Assembly (NCBI GenBank): GCA_034509425.1
Contig: JAVTVJ010000011.1
Span: 7,888,001 to 7,952,000, forward strand
Source: Eopsaltria australis
Taxonomy: Eukaryota; Chordata; Aves; Passeriformes; Petroicidae
DNA: 64,000 nt
Reading direction: 5' to 3'
This document shows, one piece after another, positions 1 through 14,632 of this stretch (positions are counted from its first letter, which is position 1; each line of letters starts with the position of its first letter). Below the pieces are notes generated by a model. The model was not told where the DNA came from and searched no databases. It worked only from the letters and a program-made list of their open reading frames with translations. The translations under genes and the position numbers were made by a program.

Positions 1-2345
1 GAGGAGGATGGGATTTAAAGTAATGCAGGACACATCCAAGTAAGTTTTCTGCTTTAAGGTAGAAAATATTTGAAGCATTTTTTAATATATGCTGTATTTT
101 CATGGTATAATATGTTACCTTAAAATTAAAAGATATCCTGACGTGCAGTAGCATCCAGTGTCACAGGCAGATATACAGAATCCAAGAGAGATTATCCGTG
201 TCACTTTTGCCTACATCTTGTTAACTAAGCCCTTCGCTAGTATTTTTCTTGCAGTTGAACATCTCATTTCTTATCCAACTATTTTACTTATCAATAAGAA
301 TAAACAGCATAAATAAGGCAGCCAAAAATTTTACCACCACAAAACCAGGATTTGACAGATGAGGACAGATATCTATGTCAATAGCAAATATGTCTGGTCG
401 ATCTCTCACTTTGCTTCACCTGGAAAATACCCTGTCTTCATTAATATAACAAAACAGAAGTAATTGGAGTTATCTGATGGTTACTCTCAGAGAAAAGTAA
501 GAAGAAGGTTTTCAGGTGTACAGTTTGTGGGTATGCTAGTGTGTCTTCTTTTTTCTTTTGTTTTCATATAGCACTACTTCTTGGGAATGGTACTATGGGA
601 GAGTTTGGCAGCTAGGCCGCTGTATCTGTATTACCTCTCCCTAATATGGGGAGATTTTACTTTTGAGAGTATCTGTGACTTCTGCAGCTTTATGGAAATT
701 TTGGATTTGGAGAAATTTTCCATAGTTAAACAGTAGATCTATTCATTTGAATAAGTATGTTTCTCACTCTCCTTTTCTTTGGTTTTTTAAATAACTGTAA
801 ATCTGTAACTGAATGTGAATGTAATACTTCTTAAAATAAACTTACCGTAGTATTTAGGGTCAGGTGAACTGCAGGTTGAAATAGCATGAATTTCCTCACT
901 ATGATTCATGGACTGTCTTTCAGTCTTGGCCTAAAATATTGCATTTACAGTCGAAGTCCATGAAATCTACTGTAGATTTAAGATTTATTAACACTTTAAG
1001 CCAGCATTAAAAAGCTGAGAATGAGTAAGAATTTAGTCCTGGTGGTTCATTATCCCCTTTTCACCTTTGTTGTGCTGACTGAAATTGAATCAGAGATTTG
1101 AACTGAATTAGAAGCATGTGGACAAAAAAGGGGTCAGAAGTCATCTGTAGTGTCCTGCTCCTGAGGTGTCAAAATTGGATACTTGGCACTAGATTACATG
1201 TCTTCCCTGCCTACGCACACAAAATATTGAAACATTTTAAATTTGTTTTTGTGGTTCATTTGGAAGTCTAAGAGGGCCTATAATGATGTGCTCCATCTGC
1301 ATTAAAATCCAAGTAAGGTATAACTGTGGAGAAGGCTGAAGGATTTCCATAGTTGTGTCACTTTTCAGTAAAACAAGGAGGAGATGTAACCAGGTTTCCC
1401 AGTAACAAGTAGAAACTGTGGTTGTCTGGTTACAGATTGATTGAAAGTGTTGTTTAGCAACCCTGGAAGAAAAGCCCAGAATTTAAGTATAGGAGCTGAC
1501 AGCTATTTCAGGCTCTAATGAGTAAAATGTAGAGAAACAGACAGAAAATCAGAGAGCTAACGTTTGAATGATTCCTCATGATAACTCTTAAGCCAGGAGT
1601 TGCTAATTGATTTATTATTGAAACCATTAATGTGTGCTCAGCCACACCGGCAGTGCTACTATGCTATCTTTTTATACATTCTCATCACAGCAAGATATGA
1701 ATTAGGAGAAGAGACATTTTGTTGATTTTGCATGTTCTGCCCCTTGCTTTCTCTGCTCCCTTTTGGTCAATAAATCCATACCTGTGTTTGAAAGTGTATG
1801 TAGATATTTGGGGACAGTTAGAAAATACTAATTTTTCTGGCAGCTTGGCAGTTGGAAGTTGTGACATTAAAACAATTCAGCCATTTCAACCATTTTTTCT
1901 AGGTCTGTGACTATGTTGTCATAGTAAGGAAATAGTTTGCTGAGTGACACAGATTCTGACATGTGCCTCAACCTATCTGTATAATTGAGCACTAGAAATT
2001 ACAGATTGCATAGGTTTTAGGCAGTGAGAGTGTCCCATATCTGATTTGAAAAAGTTAAGCACACAAAAGAAAGTTCTTAAAACATATGTGGATACATCTA
2101 TACACATAAATTTATATGAAAGAAACTGGAAATTATTTTGTTATCCACCAGCCCTGAAAAATGTGTTATTTGATGCATTTAGAGAGTAGTAGCAGCTGTT
2201 CATAACTCTGAATTATCCTATGAAGAATTCAGAATAAGTAAATGTTTAGACAATATCTTTGTAGGCTTTGTGAGAGTTTATCGTTTCTGATTATCTCTTA
2301 TGTCCACACAGAAGAATCTACAGTGTAGACAACATCATTCAGATT

Positions 2346-2366
2346 AAAATAAATAAATAAATAAAA
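2346..2366. repeat. (AAAT)n simple repeat
   Basis: Short run of AAAT units followed by an A/C-rich stretch (about 2367-2406). A similar run is at about 2866-2883. Confidence 0.8.
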
Positions 2367-5300
2367 TCAACAACCCTCAAAAAAACCAACCAAAAACCAA
2401 ACCAAAGGCTGGTTACAGTCACACTGATAAAGAGACCTTGACACCTATACCATCCCTCAAGCTATAATTAAGTCCCAGAGGAAGACAGGACGCATGCAGG
2501 CACAATCTTTGTCTCACTGAAATTCTACCAATGTGCGTAATTTTCAAAAAGAAAAGGTTATACTCCTGAGGAGTCAAAAATCTTTGTTTGTAGATAGGAC
2601 TTCCAACTAATAAGAATCTACTTTACCTTTAGTAGACTTAAAAGTAGGGTTCTGGCTCCCACAAAAGCTTCCCTTCCCCTCTCCCCAAAGAAGAAGCTGC
2701 TCTCTAAAATGGAAAACACTTTGTGAAACACAAGGAAGGGTTGATTCTGTCAGTGCATGGCAGTGTAAATGAAACCATGACAAGGTTTTGTGAAAATGTG
2801 GTAGATTCCTTCTCTGGTTGGGAACATGAAGTCTTACTGCACTTTGGCCAGTCTTCTTGATAATTAAATAAATAAATAAACAAATGCATTTTAAAAGGCA
2901 ATCAACAAGAAAGAAGCAATAAAACCAAAGAATCTCCCCCCACCTTCCCTCTGAGAGGCATTGTCTGACAAAATAGGGATTAATTTCTGTCCTTTGGAGA
3001 GGTGGGTATTTAGAATTTATTAAATTTTAATGACTGAGTTGTGAGGAGTTTTTAATATAATAAAGCTCAGGTTGTTATTAGCAATATCTAAGAAATTACA
3101 ACGGATGCTCCTCATTTTCTACTGGAAAATCTGACAACTGACCAAATCAATTGTTCATAAAGGTGAAAGTAGCTCTAAGCTCTGGAGCATATAACAGCGG
3201 GCACATCTTGGGAGGAAAAATGTCTACAAATTCTAATTTAAAATATACTGAGCTTTCTGGTTTGTTCCAGCTAAGCATTAAGTAATTATTTTCTTTGTTC
3301 TAACTGGTGGCATTGCCCTTGTAGTCAGAAAATGAATAGCAAAAAATATTTTGAATGCAAGCACAAAATTCAGATTAAATTCTGCCTTGCCCCTGTTTGG
3401 TTTTCAGTTAGTAGATAACGTATTTGACATGCCTTTTTTCTTGCCTCTTTAGTCATACTTTTTCTAGATCTAGATTTCTTCTGTAGGTCATCTGAATTTA
3501 TGAATGTTGCTTTCCAATATAGCAATAACGCTTTCTGTTACATATTTGACCATTATGAATTAGCAGTGAAAAGAGTGCAAAATTTCTGATTTTTTTAATT
3601 CACTGATTGTCTGCAAAGTAAGTGCTATTTCACTTTAAAGAAGCAAATAAGGTATCCTATTTGCTACCTATTAAAGAAAAAAATGAGCATGGGTTTTCTT
3701 TTTAGTAGTTGCTTTTAATCTTGGCAAGTTTTTTGAGATAAGAAAACCTGATAGAAACTTCTGTCACATAAATACTTATTGATGAGTTTAACTTCCAAAA
3801 CAACAACAAAAAATATTCCTATTTTATGGGTATTACCTACATGTTTATAATAAAATCCATTCATTGAAAAAATGAATTTTTAAATCAGTTCTTACTGCAC
3901 TGCCATACTTAGTCACTATTCCTCTACTCCAGCCTAGATCATACTTCATCCTGCACACTGTGCAACAATCACAGGTTGCAAAATATTTTTCCTAATAAAT
4001 AATATTCATGGAACATTTCTCAAATAATTCCAACCAACTTTTTAATAGAGGAGATGGTTTTGTCACACCACCCAGCAGCTGTGTAAAATGAAATGGTTTA
4101 CCTTAAAAAAGTCAGTCAGTCCTACTTTAACAGTAGAGCTGGATAACTTTGAGGAAAACTTGTAATTTTTAAATATGCTTAGAGCATATTAAGCACCCAT
4201 CTTTGGCAATAGCTTGTCAGGCAGAGGGTCAGGTACTACTATTGCAGGTGTAACTCACTGGTGTTTATTGTCAGTAAGTACAAAGTTTGCAAAATAAGAG
4301 ACTAAACAATGGCAGTTTTTCTGTTTCTATACAAGAATTATTACAACAGCTAAAATACAGAATTGAGTAAATCACCTAAAGCAACAGAGGTCTAGTGCTT
4401 TGCCTGCATGATTATTCTAAAAAAAAAAAAACAACCAAACAACTAAGATAATTTTAAAACTGCGAATCAAGTGTTTATGATCTTTCTTTTTATTCCACGT
4501 GTACATGGTTCCCTTTGTTGTTCTGGTAGCAGCCCTAAGTGACTGATGGCTGAACAGCGACTGCTTCTGCCCTAAAGATACCATATATTAATTTTTCCTT
4601 TATACCTCTTGATATGGAGTCTATAAACTTCTCAACTTCTCAGTGATTATAGTGTAGGAATGAAGGTGCTCCTCATACTGTCAAAAACTAAACTAATTTT
4701 AAAACTAGTAACATATAATTAACTTTGATACGTGATTCCTGATGCGTTCATTGGAGTAGGTCTCTTATCTGTCTCTGTGCATGGACTACTCTCCAATTAG
4801 TGCTGATGTGAATTATAACTCAGGGCTCTCACATTTTACAAGCTGCTCAGATTTTTCATTTATGCTTCTGGGGTGATCTGGAATATTTTTTCCTTCTTCC
4901 CACCCTTGTCCCAAAATAAATTACTCTATTGCTGAACAAGACAGCACTTACACAATGTCATTTACACAGCTCAACTTCTTTGTTCCTATGGAACGAGTCA
5001 TGCAGCTGTAGATGTGTGTGAGTACTGGTGAAAACAACAAAAAAAAAAACCACAAAAAACAGAGCAGTCAATTCACCTGTTTACACTTCGTTTCTGCTGT
5101 TGAATTGATGAGATGTATTTTGGGAATGAGCTCTGTCCAGTTGCTCTCTGCAAGATATTTCACAGGTCTCCTACCTGTACTCATGACAGTAAGCATGTTT
5201 TGGTGAATCTTTGGCTATTAAGTTGGATGCTAGTTTCAAACAAGGAAATCTGCTACAATAGCCCCCTCCCTGTGCCAGGGTTACAGCCAGTCCTTCCTCC

Positions 5301-7062
5301 AGTCCTTCAGCCTGTCAATTAACTGCTCCACTTACTATGAGCAAGGCTGACCTGGAGCTATAGTGTAGGCCAGGTCTGACTCCTGTTTTTGGAGTCTGGT
5401 AGCTCATAAAGCTCGTTTACTAGCAGTCACTGGCGAGCCTGATGTGTGGTGCCTCTGAGCCATCTCTTCCCCCAGTGCCCCTCACTTACTGTTGTGTTTC
5501 TAATATATCCTTCAGTCTGGTACACTGCTGAGAAATAATGCAAAGGGAAACATGTAATTCAAAAAAGATAGACTGGTTGGCCTTTTTATTTTCTATCCTA
5601 GTATCTTTACCTGAAGAATCTTTTTTCACTGATAAACTCCTGTTTAATTTCTGTAGCCTTCCGTTATTCTAATGTTTTTGGAAATAAAAACACAGACACC
5701 TACACTGTCTGGTTTTGTCTCTAGTAATTTATTCTTCTGATTTGTGGTCATTTTACAGTTAGAAGATTCATCCCACCACAATGTATTTGAGCAATTATGT
5801 AATCTTTTCCATTAATATTTTTAATTACTTTTTGTATTTTTATAAAACTTTCCCATTTTACACTTGAAACAAGTGGACAATTCACTGTAAGGGTGAATCA
5901 CAAAAGATTGAAAAGGACAAAGATGAGGAGAGGAAATTAACCTATTTACATTAGCGGGGGATTATGTTAGGTGTATGTGACCCATCCCCAAATTCCAACT
6001 CTTTTACTTTTGTGAATAGATTAAGAGGCAGGAATTATAAGCTTCACATCACTTATTGAAAGCTTTACGTTATTTATTTTTTAAAAAATCCATAATTAGA
6101 CCTTAACACTTTCTTAACAAATACAAAAAAATTTTCATTGTAACTAGAATTCACATGTTTAAGTAAGTGACAAAATTTTACTTCTAATTTTAGCTTTTGA
6201 GTCTTTTTGAACACTCTCTCCATTCCCATTCATTTCACTTCCTGGGATTATTACATTCTGCATCAGATTATAAAGCTTAACCCGAGGGCAACACGTTGAA
6301 AAAAATCCAGGCTGGCAAAGCTGCTTATTGATGTTTTTAGATTGTTGTGTGAGGAGGGTATAAAACACTGTGTCAAACAGAATTTTAGACAGGAAAAGCT
6401 CCTGGCTTTCAGAGTATTGCCTTGGAATCTGACCATATTTCTATTTTAATTAGACAGGCATGCTAGAGGATAACTTTTTTCCAATATGTCTCAATGTGCC
6501 TTAGGGAACATGATAATATAACTTTTACAGTATTAATATTATCTTTGTCTCTGCACTGTAAAAAACAGAAAATAGAATTAATCCTAATATAGCTAAACTT
6601 TAAAATTATGTCAATTTGGAGAGTGGATTGATTCTAAATTTCTTTTTCATTATTCCTTTTATTTTGTATTGATATAGCACTGATTCGTTAGTGACCTTAA
6701 ATTTAGAAGGGTTTTTACAATATCTTCTCCTTTTATTATTATGGGTAATGTAGGACCAATTAATGAAGGGAACGATAATACCACAGTTTCTTATGTAAAA
6801 AATATTCGTTCTGAGAGCACAGACTACCTTGATATATAATGTACATGTCAGAGTGGCTTGTGTGGTGAAGTTCCTACATGACTTGCACAGTCATTACAAC
6901 CTTGGAGTACAACTGTGTGAAACTAAATGTAGTGTAGTCTTTGAGAAAACTGTCTATAATATGTGCACGTTGTGTATCAAACTGGCGTTTTACATTGATG
7001 CAAGTGTGTGTTCTCAGTTTTATTGAGCTGGAAATATTTTTAGTACAACTTTTCTTTAAATG

Positions 7063-7143
7063 TCATAGAACAGTAGAATAGCAGAGCTTGGAAAGGACCT
7101 CTGAAGGTCATCTAGACCCACCACTCTGTTCAAAGATAAGGGA
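7063..7143 (-). mobile_element. CR1 LINE remnant, 3' end
   Basis: It begins with TAGAACAGTAGAATAG and continues GCTTGGAAAGGACCTCTGAAGG, then TCATCTAGACC. This is the reverse complement of the conserved CR1 3' terminus, with a degraded ATTCTATG-type tail. Only about 80 bp remain. It lies in the KCNH8 intron, antisense to the gene. Confidence 0.75.
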
Positions 7144-7353
7144 GCATGTTAAAAAAACCCAAAAAACCAAAAATTACTTATGTACAAATGCAGTCAAAGT
7201 TTTTCCTGATATAAAAAATAAAAAATGTGCATATTTTTCTTTTTAATCATTTATACTTTCACCCGCTAAAACCAGAGCTACAGAACCTGCCTACATAAGT
7301 GCAACTAGAGTAGATTTGGTACCCTAAACATATGTTGCGTTATATTACATTAC

Positions 7354-7436
7354 ATTATTACAATCATGTTATTATTTACTACATCAGTGAAAATTTTCAA
7401 TGATGTAGTAAATAATAACAACCTGATTGTAATAAT
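7354..7436. repeat. 83-bp near-perfect inverted repeat (hairpin or cruciform)
   Basis: The left arm 7354-7386 and right arm 7401-7436 are reverse complements over 33 bases. They form a 13-bp and a 20-bp perfect stem, interrupted only by a 3-nt bulge (ACC) in the right arm. The spacer contains a 12-bp palindrome, TGAAAATTTTCA (7388-7399). It is transcribed in the KCNH8 intron and could fold as RNA. It may be a small palindromic transposon remnant, a fold-back replication product, or a hairpin RNA precursor; the sequence alone does not decide. Confidence 0.85.
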
Positions 7437-7464
7437 AAAGATATACATACATTTTACACATATA

Positions 7465-7480
7465 TACTGTATATACAGTA
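7465..7480. repeat. 16-bp perfect palindrome
   Basis: TACTGTATATACAGTA is its own reverse complement. It lies 28 bp beyond the larger inverted repeat, in AT-rich intronic sequence. Confidence 0.7.
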
Positions 7481-10400
7481 CAGTACTGCATAGATAGTAA
7501 GTGTTCAGAGACGGATTCCCGTTCTAATTGCACTATATTCATTGTTCATTCCATCATTGTCCAAAATTGATATTGGATTTTTTTGGTGTTTGGTTTCATG
7601 TCATGCTACTTCAAAGAATTCAAGCCATTTTCTGGAAAATTCTCCACAGATATATTGCTGTCCTCAGGGAGGCACTTACTAACACTCATCCCACTCATTT
7701 GTCTTGTAAGTGCTAACAAAACACCTGACCAACATTGGGAATAGGTAGAAATAGGCAATTGGCAGCAATAAAATTAACTGGAGAATATTCTTCAACATCC
7801 ACTTCATTCTCCCCCTCTTCTCAAGAGCTTCTCTGAAGTTAGATGTACATATTTACATAAATACTAGTATGAAGTTTCATTTAAAGATAAAGCTAACAAT
7901 GCAAACACAACTCCTTCACAGGCTCTACAGCCTCAAACTTAGGAGTCTCACTGAATATCAATCCAGGGCCAAACGTGCAAATATTTATGAGCCTGTTCAA
8001 AACCGTAGAGCTGCTTGAAGTTGAGCATTTAAGTTTTACTGCTTTGAAAGGTGTTATTCTTTGTTGTAGTTTCTATTATGTAAGTCTTTACTTGACTGTA
8101 ATCAAACTGTAGGAGTATTAAAAAGCTTTCACCATTTTATCATTTTGTCTGCAGTAATCTGAAAGCTTTTCCAAAAATACAACCCGCCAGACAGTACAGT
8201 CAGTGCCAGGTCTATTGTCTATTTTAACAATTCCTCCTTTTGTCTTCTTTTCACCTTATTGATAGTCTGTTCTTTATTTTTTTTAATTTTTTTTTCAGTT
8301 CTAACTGGCACCGATTTACTATGAAAGATACATTTTCAGGGCAGTTGAGAGCCTAATTTCTTCTCATGTTTTGGGATGGGGTAGAGGGATGTAAGCATAA
8401 AGAAGTAACAATTACTGATTATACCATCCACATTTCTTATTTATTTATTCTTAATGTGACACAAGTTACAGACATTAATTTTTTGTTTCTCTAGCATATT
8501 TTTAACGAGAAATGCAATACATCCTGCATTGCTAATGGAACAATTAAAGTATAATTTAAAAATTGAATTAATGCAGTGAGTTTAACATTCAGCTTTTAAA
8601 GAAATATATGAAAAGTAAACTTTATTAAATATAAAGGCCCAAGGGAGAATTTTGCATCCAAGAATATATTCATTTGCAAAAAAAAAATGAACTATTCAAA
8701 GCTAACCACAACCAGCCAGTTACAGAACATTTGTACCAACTTCACAAGTTAATAACAAGGAAACAAAAGATTCAGGACAGCAACTTAGCAGGAGATTGCA
8801 GAGCTCATGGAAATTCATGATTACTGTTTCCCTAGGACAAAATACCAGTGACAGATCTGCTGTTCAACTTTTGCTGCTAATTCAATGTACTCTGTATTGT
8901 AAGAAGGATCAGAGAATGCTGAAAACATCTGCTTCCACAAAATACTCTTTCCTTATCTGTCCATTAAGCGAGTAAGAGAGAGAAGAATAACCATGAGAAA
9001 ATATAGGAACAAGCCAATGAAAAAGAACAATAGAAAGTCTTAAAAAAAAAAAAACCAAAACAAAACAAGAAAAAACAAAGAGGGTGGGGATGGTAAATTG
9101 CTCAGTATAAAACAATTATATCTAACAAGCTCCTTGTGAGTGATTGAGTCTTTTGTGATTTAGAGGACTTGTGATATTTCACTAAAAATTTCCTGATTAC
9201 AGAAAATTGAGGCCTGAGCACATGTGAGGCATTAAGCTTTGCAGAAATACAATAATCTCTTGTTGTGCACTTGCATCTTTTCCATTACCATACAGTAAAT
9301 TTGCTAAGAATAGAACATCTGGCGTGCATTCTTAGGTTTTTTTCCCACACTGCCAGTGCTCCTAAATGGGCTTTTCCCATTTCCAAATGCTGACTAAGAA
9401 CATTAATACTCCAGCTTGATTTCAAATACTTTCTTGAAATTTTAACCTTTTGACTCCTCAGATATAAGGAATTATTAATGTATTTTAGTACCTAAGATTA
9501 CGAGAAAATAAATTAAATTATGTTTCTATTTTTAGTCCTACTTTTTGTGAAGGCAACAAGAATCAGCCCAGCAAACACTGGTAGCAACCTATTGAGCCTG
9601 AGCATGCAAGTTTACTAACTGGACATATAATGTATTAGCCTCAAATTTAGCTACATCTCTATATTTTTCTTTTTAGGGTCTTATAATTGGAATTCATATT
9701 GAATTATTGTACAGCTAATTACCTGGGGTGGCCACAGTTCCTCGTAGAGATTCTTTATAAATGATTACTGCCTCTTGACATTGAAAAACTTTTTCACTGG
9801 CTCTCAGCAGGAAACCACTAGTTTGCCAGAGAGAAATATTCTTTTTGTGTTTCTAATAAACAACGCTAAGGATTACTGAATCTTTAAAATCTGTGTATTA
9901 AGATATTAAACAAATGGAAGATTATAGATTTGTGATTCCATACATGGAAGAATTTTGTGAGTCTGCTTTTGGTACATGATCTATTATTGTTTTGTCTTGT
10001 CAAGTTAAATTTAATAGCTGGTTTCACAAGACATAAAGAGACACCAGGGCTGAAATCAAAAATTTAATTAGACTCTTTGACAGTATTTCACATAACTCAT
10101 GCTAACATCAGTATTTCTGTTTTTTCCCCCAATGCATAGTAACTTAAATATCTGGGGTTTTTTTCCTTTCAGCAGTCCTTGTCCTTTAAGAGCTGTACTT
10201 CTTTTAAAACTATGGGCATATGAGCTACTTGACACACTCTTTGTGTAAGGAAAAAATAGAGCATTTTATAGAAAGCTGCACTAGTGTGTTGCCCTAAATA
10301 AAAGGTTTCAGCAGCCTAGAAACTAGGGCAACACCTCCTAATTATTTACTCTGATACTACGTTTTTACAGAGATAAAGCTATGTGCATAATGAGGACTTT

Positions 10401-13400
10401 TAATTTACTGCACTTTGACTGGCTTTGTCCAAGTTCTTGTTCATCTTTTCTCTTTGAGACTGGAAGGAGAGACAGAGGGGAGGTCCTGGAATAACTTTAG
10501 AAGCAAAATCCTTGAGCATTCTCCCTGGTCACAGATTAGATTCTTTTGCCAACTTTCAACTACTAAGACATAAATCCCAGGCCCCTGTTCTGTGTGCAAG
10601 ACAGGGTGTTCAAAGTTACAAGCAATAAATATGATTGCAGTGTATTTATACAGGGGCAATAACAACACTCTTTACTGTGGATTTTGTGCCATGGAAAAGA
10701 TATTTTATAGGTCCATAGTTTATTTAAAAATACCGATATTTTCAGACTGGAATTGTCCCCACGGAGTTAAAGGAGCCAGTTTGGGGGAACAGGAGAAGAA
10801 AGTCTAATAAGCAGCTTCTCACATCATGTGCTCTGTGTTCGTATTTACCCTTCTTTTCTGTTACACTTCCTCCTGAGGACAGTCCCTCCTCTTCTTGCAA
10901 AAAGCAACTTGCCTTCAAAAATTCCTTTAGCCTTCTCTTGGGAAGGTCTCAAGGCAAAGTAGTTCTGCCACTTAACCCCAATTGCTGTGCAGCCAGTTTC
11001 TCCCTGCTGCAGTGACCAAGCCAGGGTCATACAGAGCAGAGAGGGATCAATGGGTGGCTGTGGCTCCTGTGCTGAGGAGCAGCTGGGAGCTCGAGAAGCA
11101 AGGGCACAGTGCTAACCACTGGTCATGCAGCTTTAAACCCATATAATGATTTCTCTGTCTATGTTTTCAAGATGTACAGTCAGGATTAACATGTATTCAG
11201 GAGGGGGAAAAAACAATATGAAAACAAAAAGTGAGGGAAATCCTCACCCATGTTATGAATTACAAATGACAAGTCACTTCTAAAGCCTTCAGCAGGAAAA
11301 TGCATACTTTTGAGATCTTTTTTGTGGAGCTGCTAATGTTTGGGATTCACCTGGAATTTTAATTAAGGCCGCTGTTTAGCATTTCTACTGCACCTGTGCC
11401 TAGAAGCCAAGCAAACTGATGCCCCAAAATTCTGGGCACTGGTTTAAATTAATATTTTAAACACACATGCAAAGCAGGCCAGTAGTACTTCCTAACTCTG
11501 GCTTTAGTATTTTAGCACATTTCTAGTTTCCTCTCATCCTGGATCTTGAAGAAGATACTGATTCTTCAATTGTCATAGATTACAATGCAACTTATGATAT
11601 TTCAGTATCTGACATCTCATCCTCTGCTGATATCATCTAGCACTTTATCTAACTCAGTAAGGACACAGCAGTTGTTTTGTTTGCATAGCCTAATTATATT
11701 GCAGTTGTTCTGTTTGGCAGTTTTTAGAGTGTTAATGCTACATTTAATGATACACCTGCTACTGGCTTGGCTGTTGTGCAGTGGGATTTCTCCTTGTGAA
11801 AACTTAAATATTCTGTATTTGTATATTATACCACTACTAGTACCCTCACTACAAAACAGTTTTTAGGTTAACCTCAAAGGCTGGTAAAGAAGGAACAAAA
11901 AAAATTTTAAAAGCCCGCACACAATTATTATTTTCAAATTTGGACCTAAAATTTGAATATTTAGCAGTTCTGAAGACCTTTATCAAACAAACTGCGAAGT
12001 TCCAATGACTTTCAGAAATGCCTAACTTCTACCTATGTTTGGAGAAAAATAAATTGGCGCTACGAACTAATGGGTTAAGTACTTTCTGTCTTAATATGTG
12101 GGTTTAGAAAAGCTGAAAATAATTTCTCAAAATTCTACCTGGCAGACTAAAATATTCATATAAATATAGTATATAGGCTGTCAGAGACTTGACCATGGTC
12201 AGGATGTGGACATTCAAATAAACAGCAGAATTTTCATTGCAGATATTACTCAGCAGTTCCAGTGGGTTATATTAGAAGTAGCTACACTTGAAACTTGCAT
12301 AATTTTTTCTTCTTCCTTTTCTTTTGATTTACTTTCTGTGTAAGTCAAGAAAAAAAATATTATGGCTTTGCATAGGGTAGACACCTATCTCCCTCAGGAC
12401 TATCTTCCTCCTACTTGCTTCCGTCCCACCACTGCTTTTGAAAATTCCTCAGAGATGCTGGAGATACTTCATACACAATCTTCATACACAGACTAGGCTG
12501 GCACAGGAGCTAAAGCTAAGCAGGGCCAAAGTAGAGCACTTGTTCCTGCATTTCCATCAAAGCAGCACTGAAACCTACCAGGTGTGCTTTCACACATCTA
12601 GATTCATTCACGGGTTTGGAGTCTTGACCTACTTTTTTTATTAAAGTAAAATGTTATTTTTTTCATTAATTCTCTTTTTGTTTAAGATGAAACAACACCT
12701 TTTTTTTCCTCACAGAACCTGATTGCAAAGATTATCCTTAGTTCAGTGTTATGTCACCATTTAATTTAATACAGACATTTTATCATGAGACTCTTTCCTT
12801 GTATTGACATTAATGTTTGGTTTAGATGTTTGGAAGCCAAACTGTGCAGATGTACATATTTTTTACTTTTTGGTTTGTTTTTTTCAGGTAATATCAAAAT
12901 TATCCAACAAGCCTATACTATCCCAGGTATGTTGATCACATTTTAACTGTGCTAAGCTTCACATTGAACATTCACATAATTATGACAAGAACAAATCTTG
13001 AAAACTCCTTCCTTTCTTGCTTGAAAACAAACTTCCGTTTTTTCAGAATGATAATTTAAATAGCATCCTGCAGATAGTTCTGCCACTGCCCATTTTATGA
13101 GTAACAGCTTATGATCTTTTTCCCCAGGTACTAAATTTGAATATACTCCTACAGCAACCACATTTTAAATACATGGCTACCCAAGCCAAAGATTTGAATA
13201 TGGGTAGCACTCATTCTCTATAGAGTACAGGCAGTATCAGTGCCAGGTCCTGTAGAATTTGATCACCATGACAGCCTTTGGATGACTATTACAGCTGACA
13301 ACATGGCTTTTCTATTTTATAAAGACATTCCTTCTGTCACAGCTTTAAATTCTTACCTCTTCGTATATATCTCAAATTAAAAGGTCCTAGCTCACTAAAT

Positions 13401-14632
13401 CTGTCAACATATACTAAGAGAAAAGGATACATTCAATGAAAATGTGCTGTAACACACAGCAAAATTAAACCTATGCTGCAAAACATTTAGACAGATGCTA
13501 ATAGGGGCTTAGAATATTTGGATAAATTCCCCAAATCGGTATTTCCACACAGACAATCTGACTTGGCCTGAATGTGGGAAATCTGACTATGCAGGGTCAT
13601 CTGAGGTTTTCTATCTGAAGCTAACAGTGCCTTAATCAAGCGTGATTAAGAGGAGTAGCCTGTAAAAAAAATAAATAAATTAGAAACAACAACTCCCTTT
13701 GAAACCATGAATTTGCATTTAGTTTGTTAATTTGACCTGGAACCTGAGTCTGCCTTAGGCCATTCACCTACTACCAATACAGTAAATAGTACCATGGGAA
13801 TAAATGGAACTATTTCTGAGCTAAGATCTGATCCTGTTTATAGTGGCATGTGTCGGCACTCATGACCAGCATGCTTTGTTACCACAAAAAGATAACATTG
13901 ATCTCCTACATTGTGTTTTAATTAGTACATAAATTACAGAAACCAGAACTATGTTGCCTCTAAATTTCCCTGGTTTCAACATCAAGCATCTAAATTGCAT
14001 TCTTTTTCTAAACCACATGTAGCTCCATTTTCTGATGACTCAGTTCTGAAGCTGAAACTGTCACACTATTGGCTCATTAGTGGGACTGTGTGTGAACTGA
14101 AAAGTCTGTCTACCATCCTGACAGTGGCTTCAGTTACAAAAATTAAGAAGGACACAGAGAACATTGGGCTTGAGCTGAACTGGTGTAAAAGCCATTTATA
14201 CATTATAATAGGTTCCATATGAAAAAATGGCAGTATTTGAATTATCAGCATCAGACCTTTTCTGTGGACCATCAAGATTCTGGTATCATAAAGCTCAAGA
14301 AGTAATGCCTCAGCTAAACAAAATTAATCTTTTCAAGTGTACATATGGCAAATGGCTTGTAAGAATTAGTCATGTACTCTTTCTTGGTAACAAAACATAT
14401 TGCAGCAAGTTTGCTGACTGTCAAGAGTGACCTTTTTAAATTTGTTTGTATTTTTCATGTGTCTGCACATATAGCCATAGCTGAGGCTGTGGATGAGTTC
14501 CAAAAGAGCTCTCTAATGAGAAGGGAAAGCTGTGCTAGGTCTGGGTTTGTTCCAGGATGAGCACCACAAAAATTGTGTTTCTGCAACATCAGGCTCTGAA
14601 TTTTATGCAGTATGTATTATTTGTTATTTTAG

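Larger units (their letters stand above)
1..14632 (+). other. KCNH8: KCNH8 intron, 3' portion (5' end outside window)
   Basis: This AT-rich stretch ends in a good splice acceptor: a T-rich tract, then AG at 14631-14632, directly before the first recognised exon. The next codon begins at 14633, so this is a phase 0 intron. I looked for the expected upstream exon (end of the C-linker/CNBHD and the segment after it) and did not see it, so the whole stretch is treated as intron. It contains a short CR1 remnant near 7.1 kb, a strong inverted repeat near 7.4 kb, (AAAT)n runs near 2.35 and 2.87 kb, and A-rich tracts. Its open frames are short and resemble nothing I know. A small exon could have been missed by eye. 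Confidence 0.75.
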
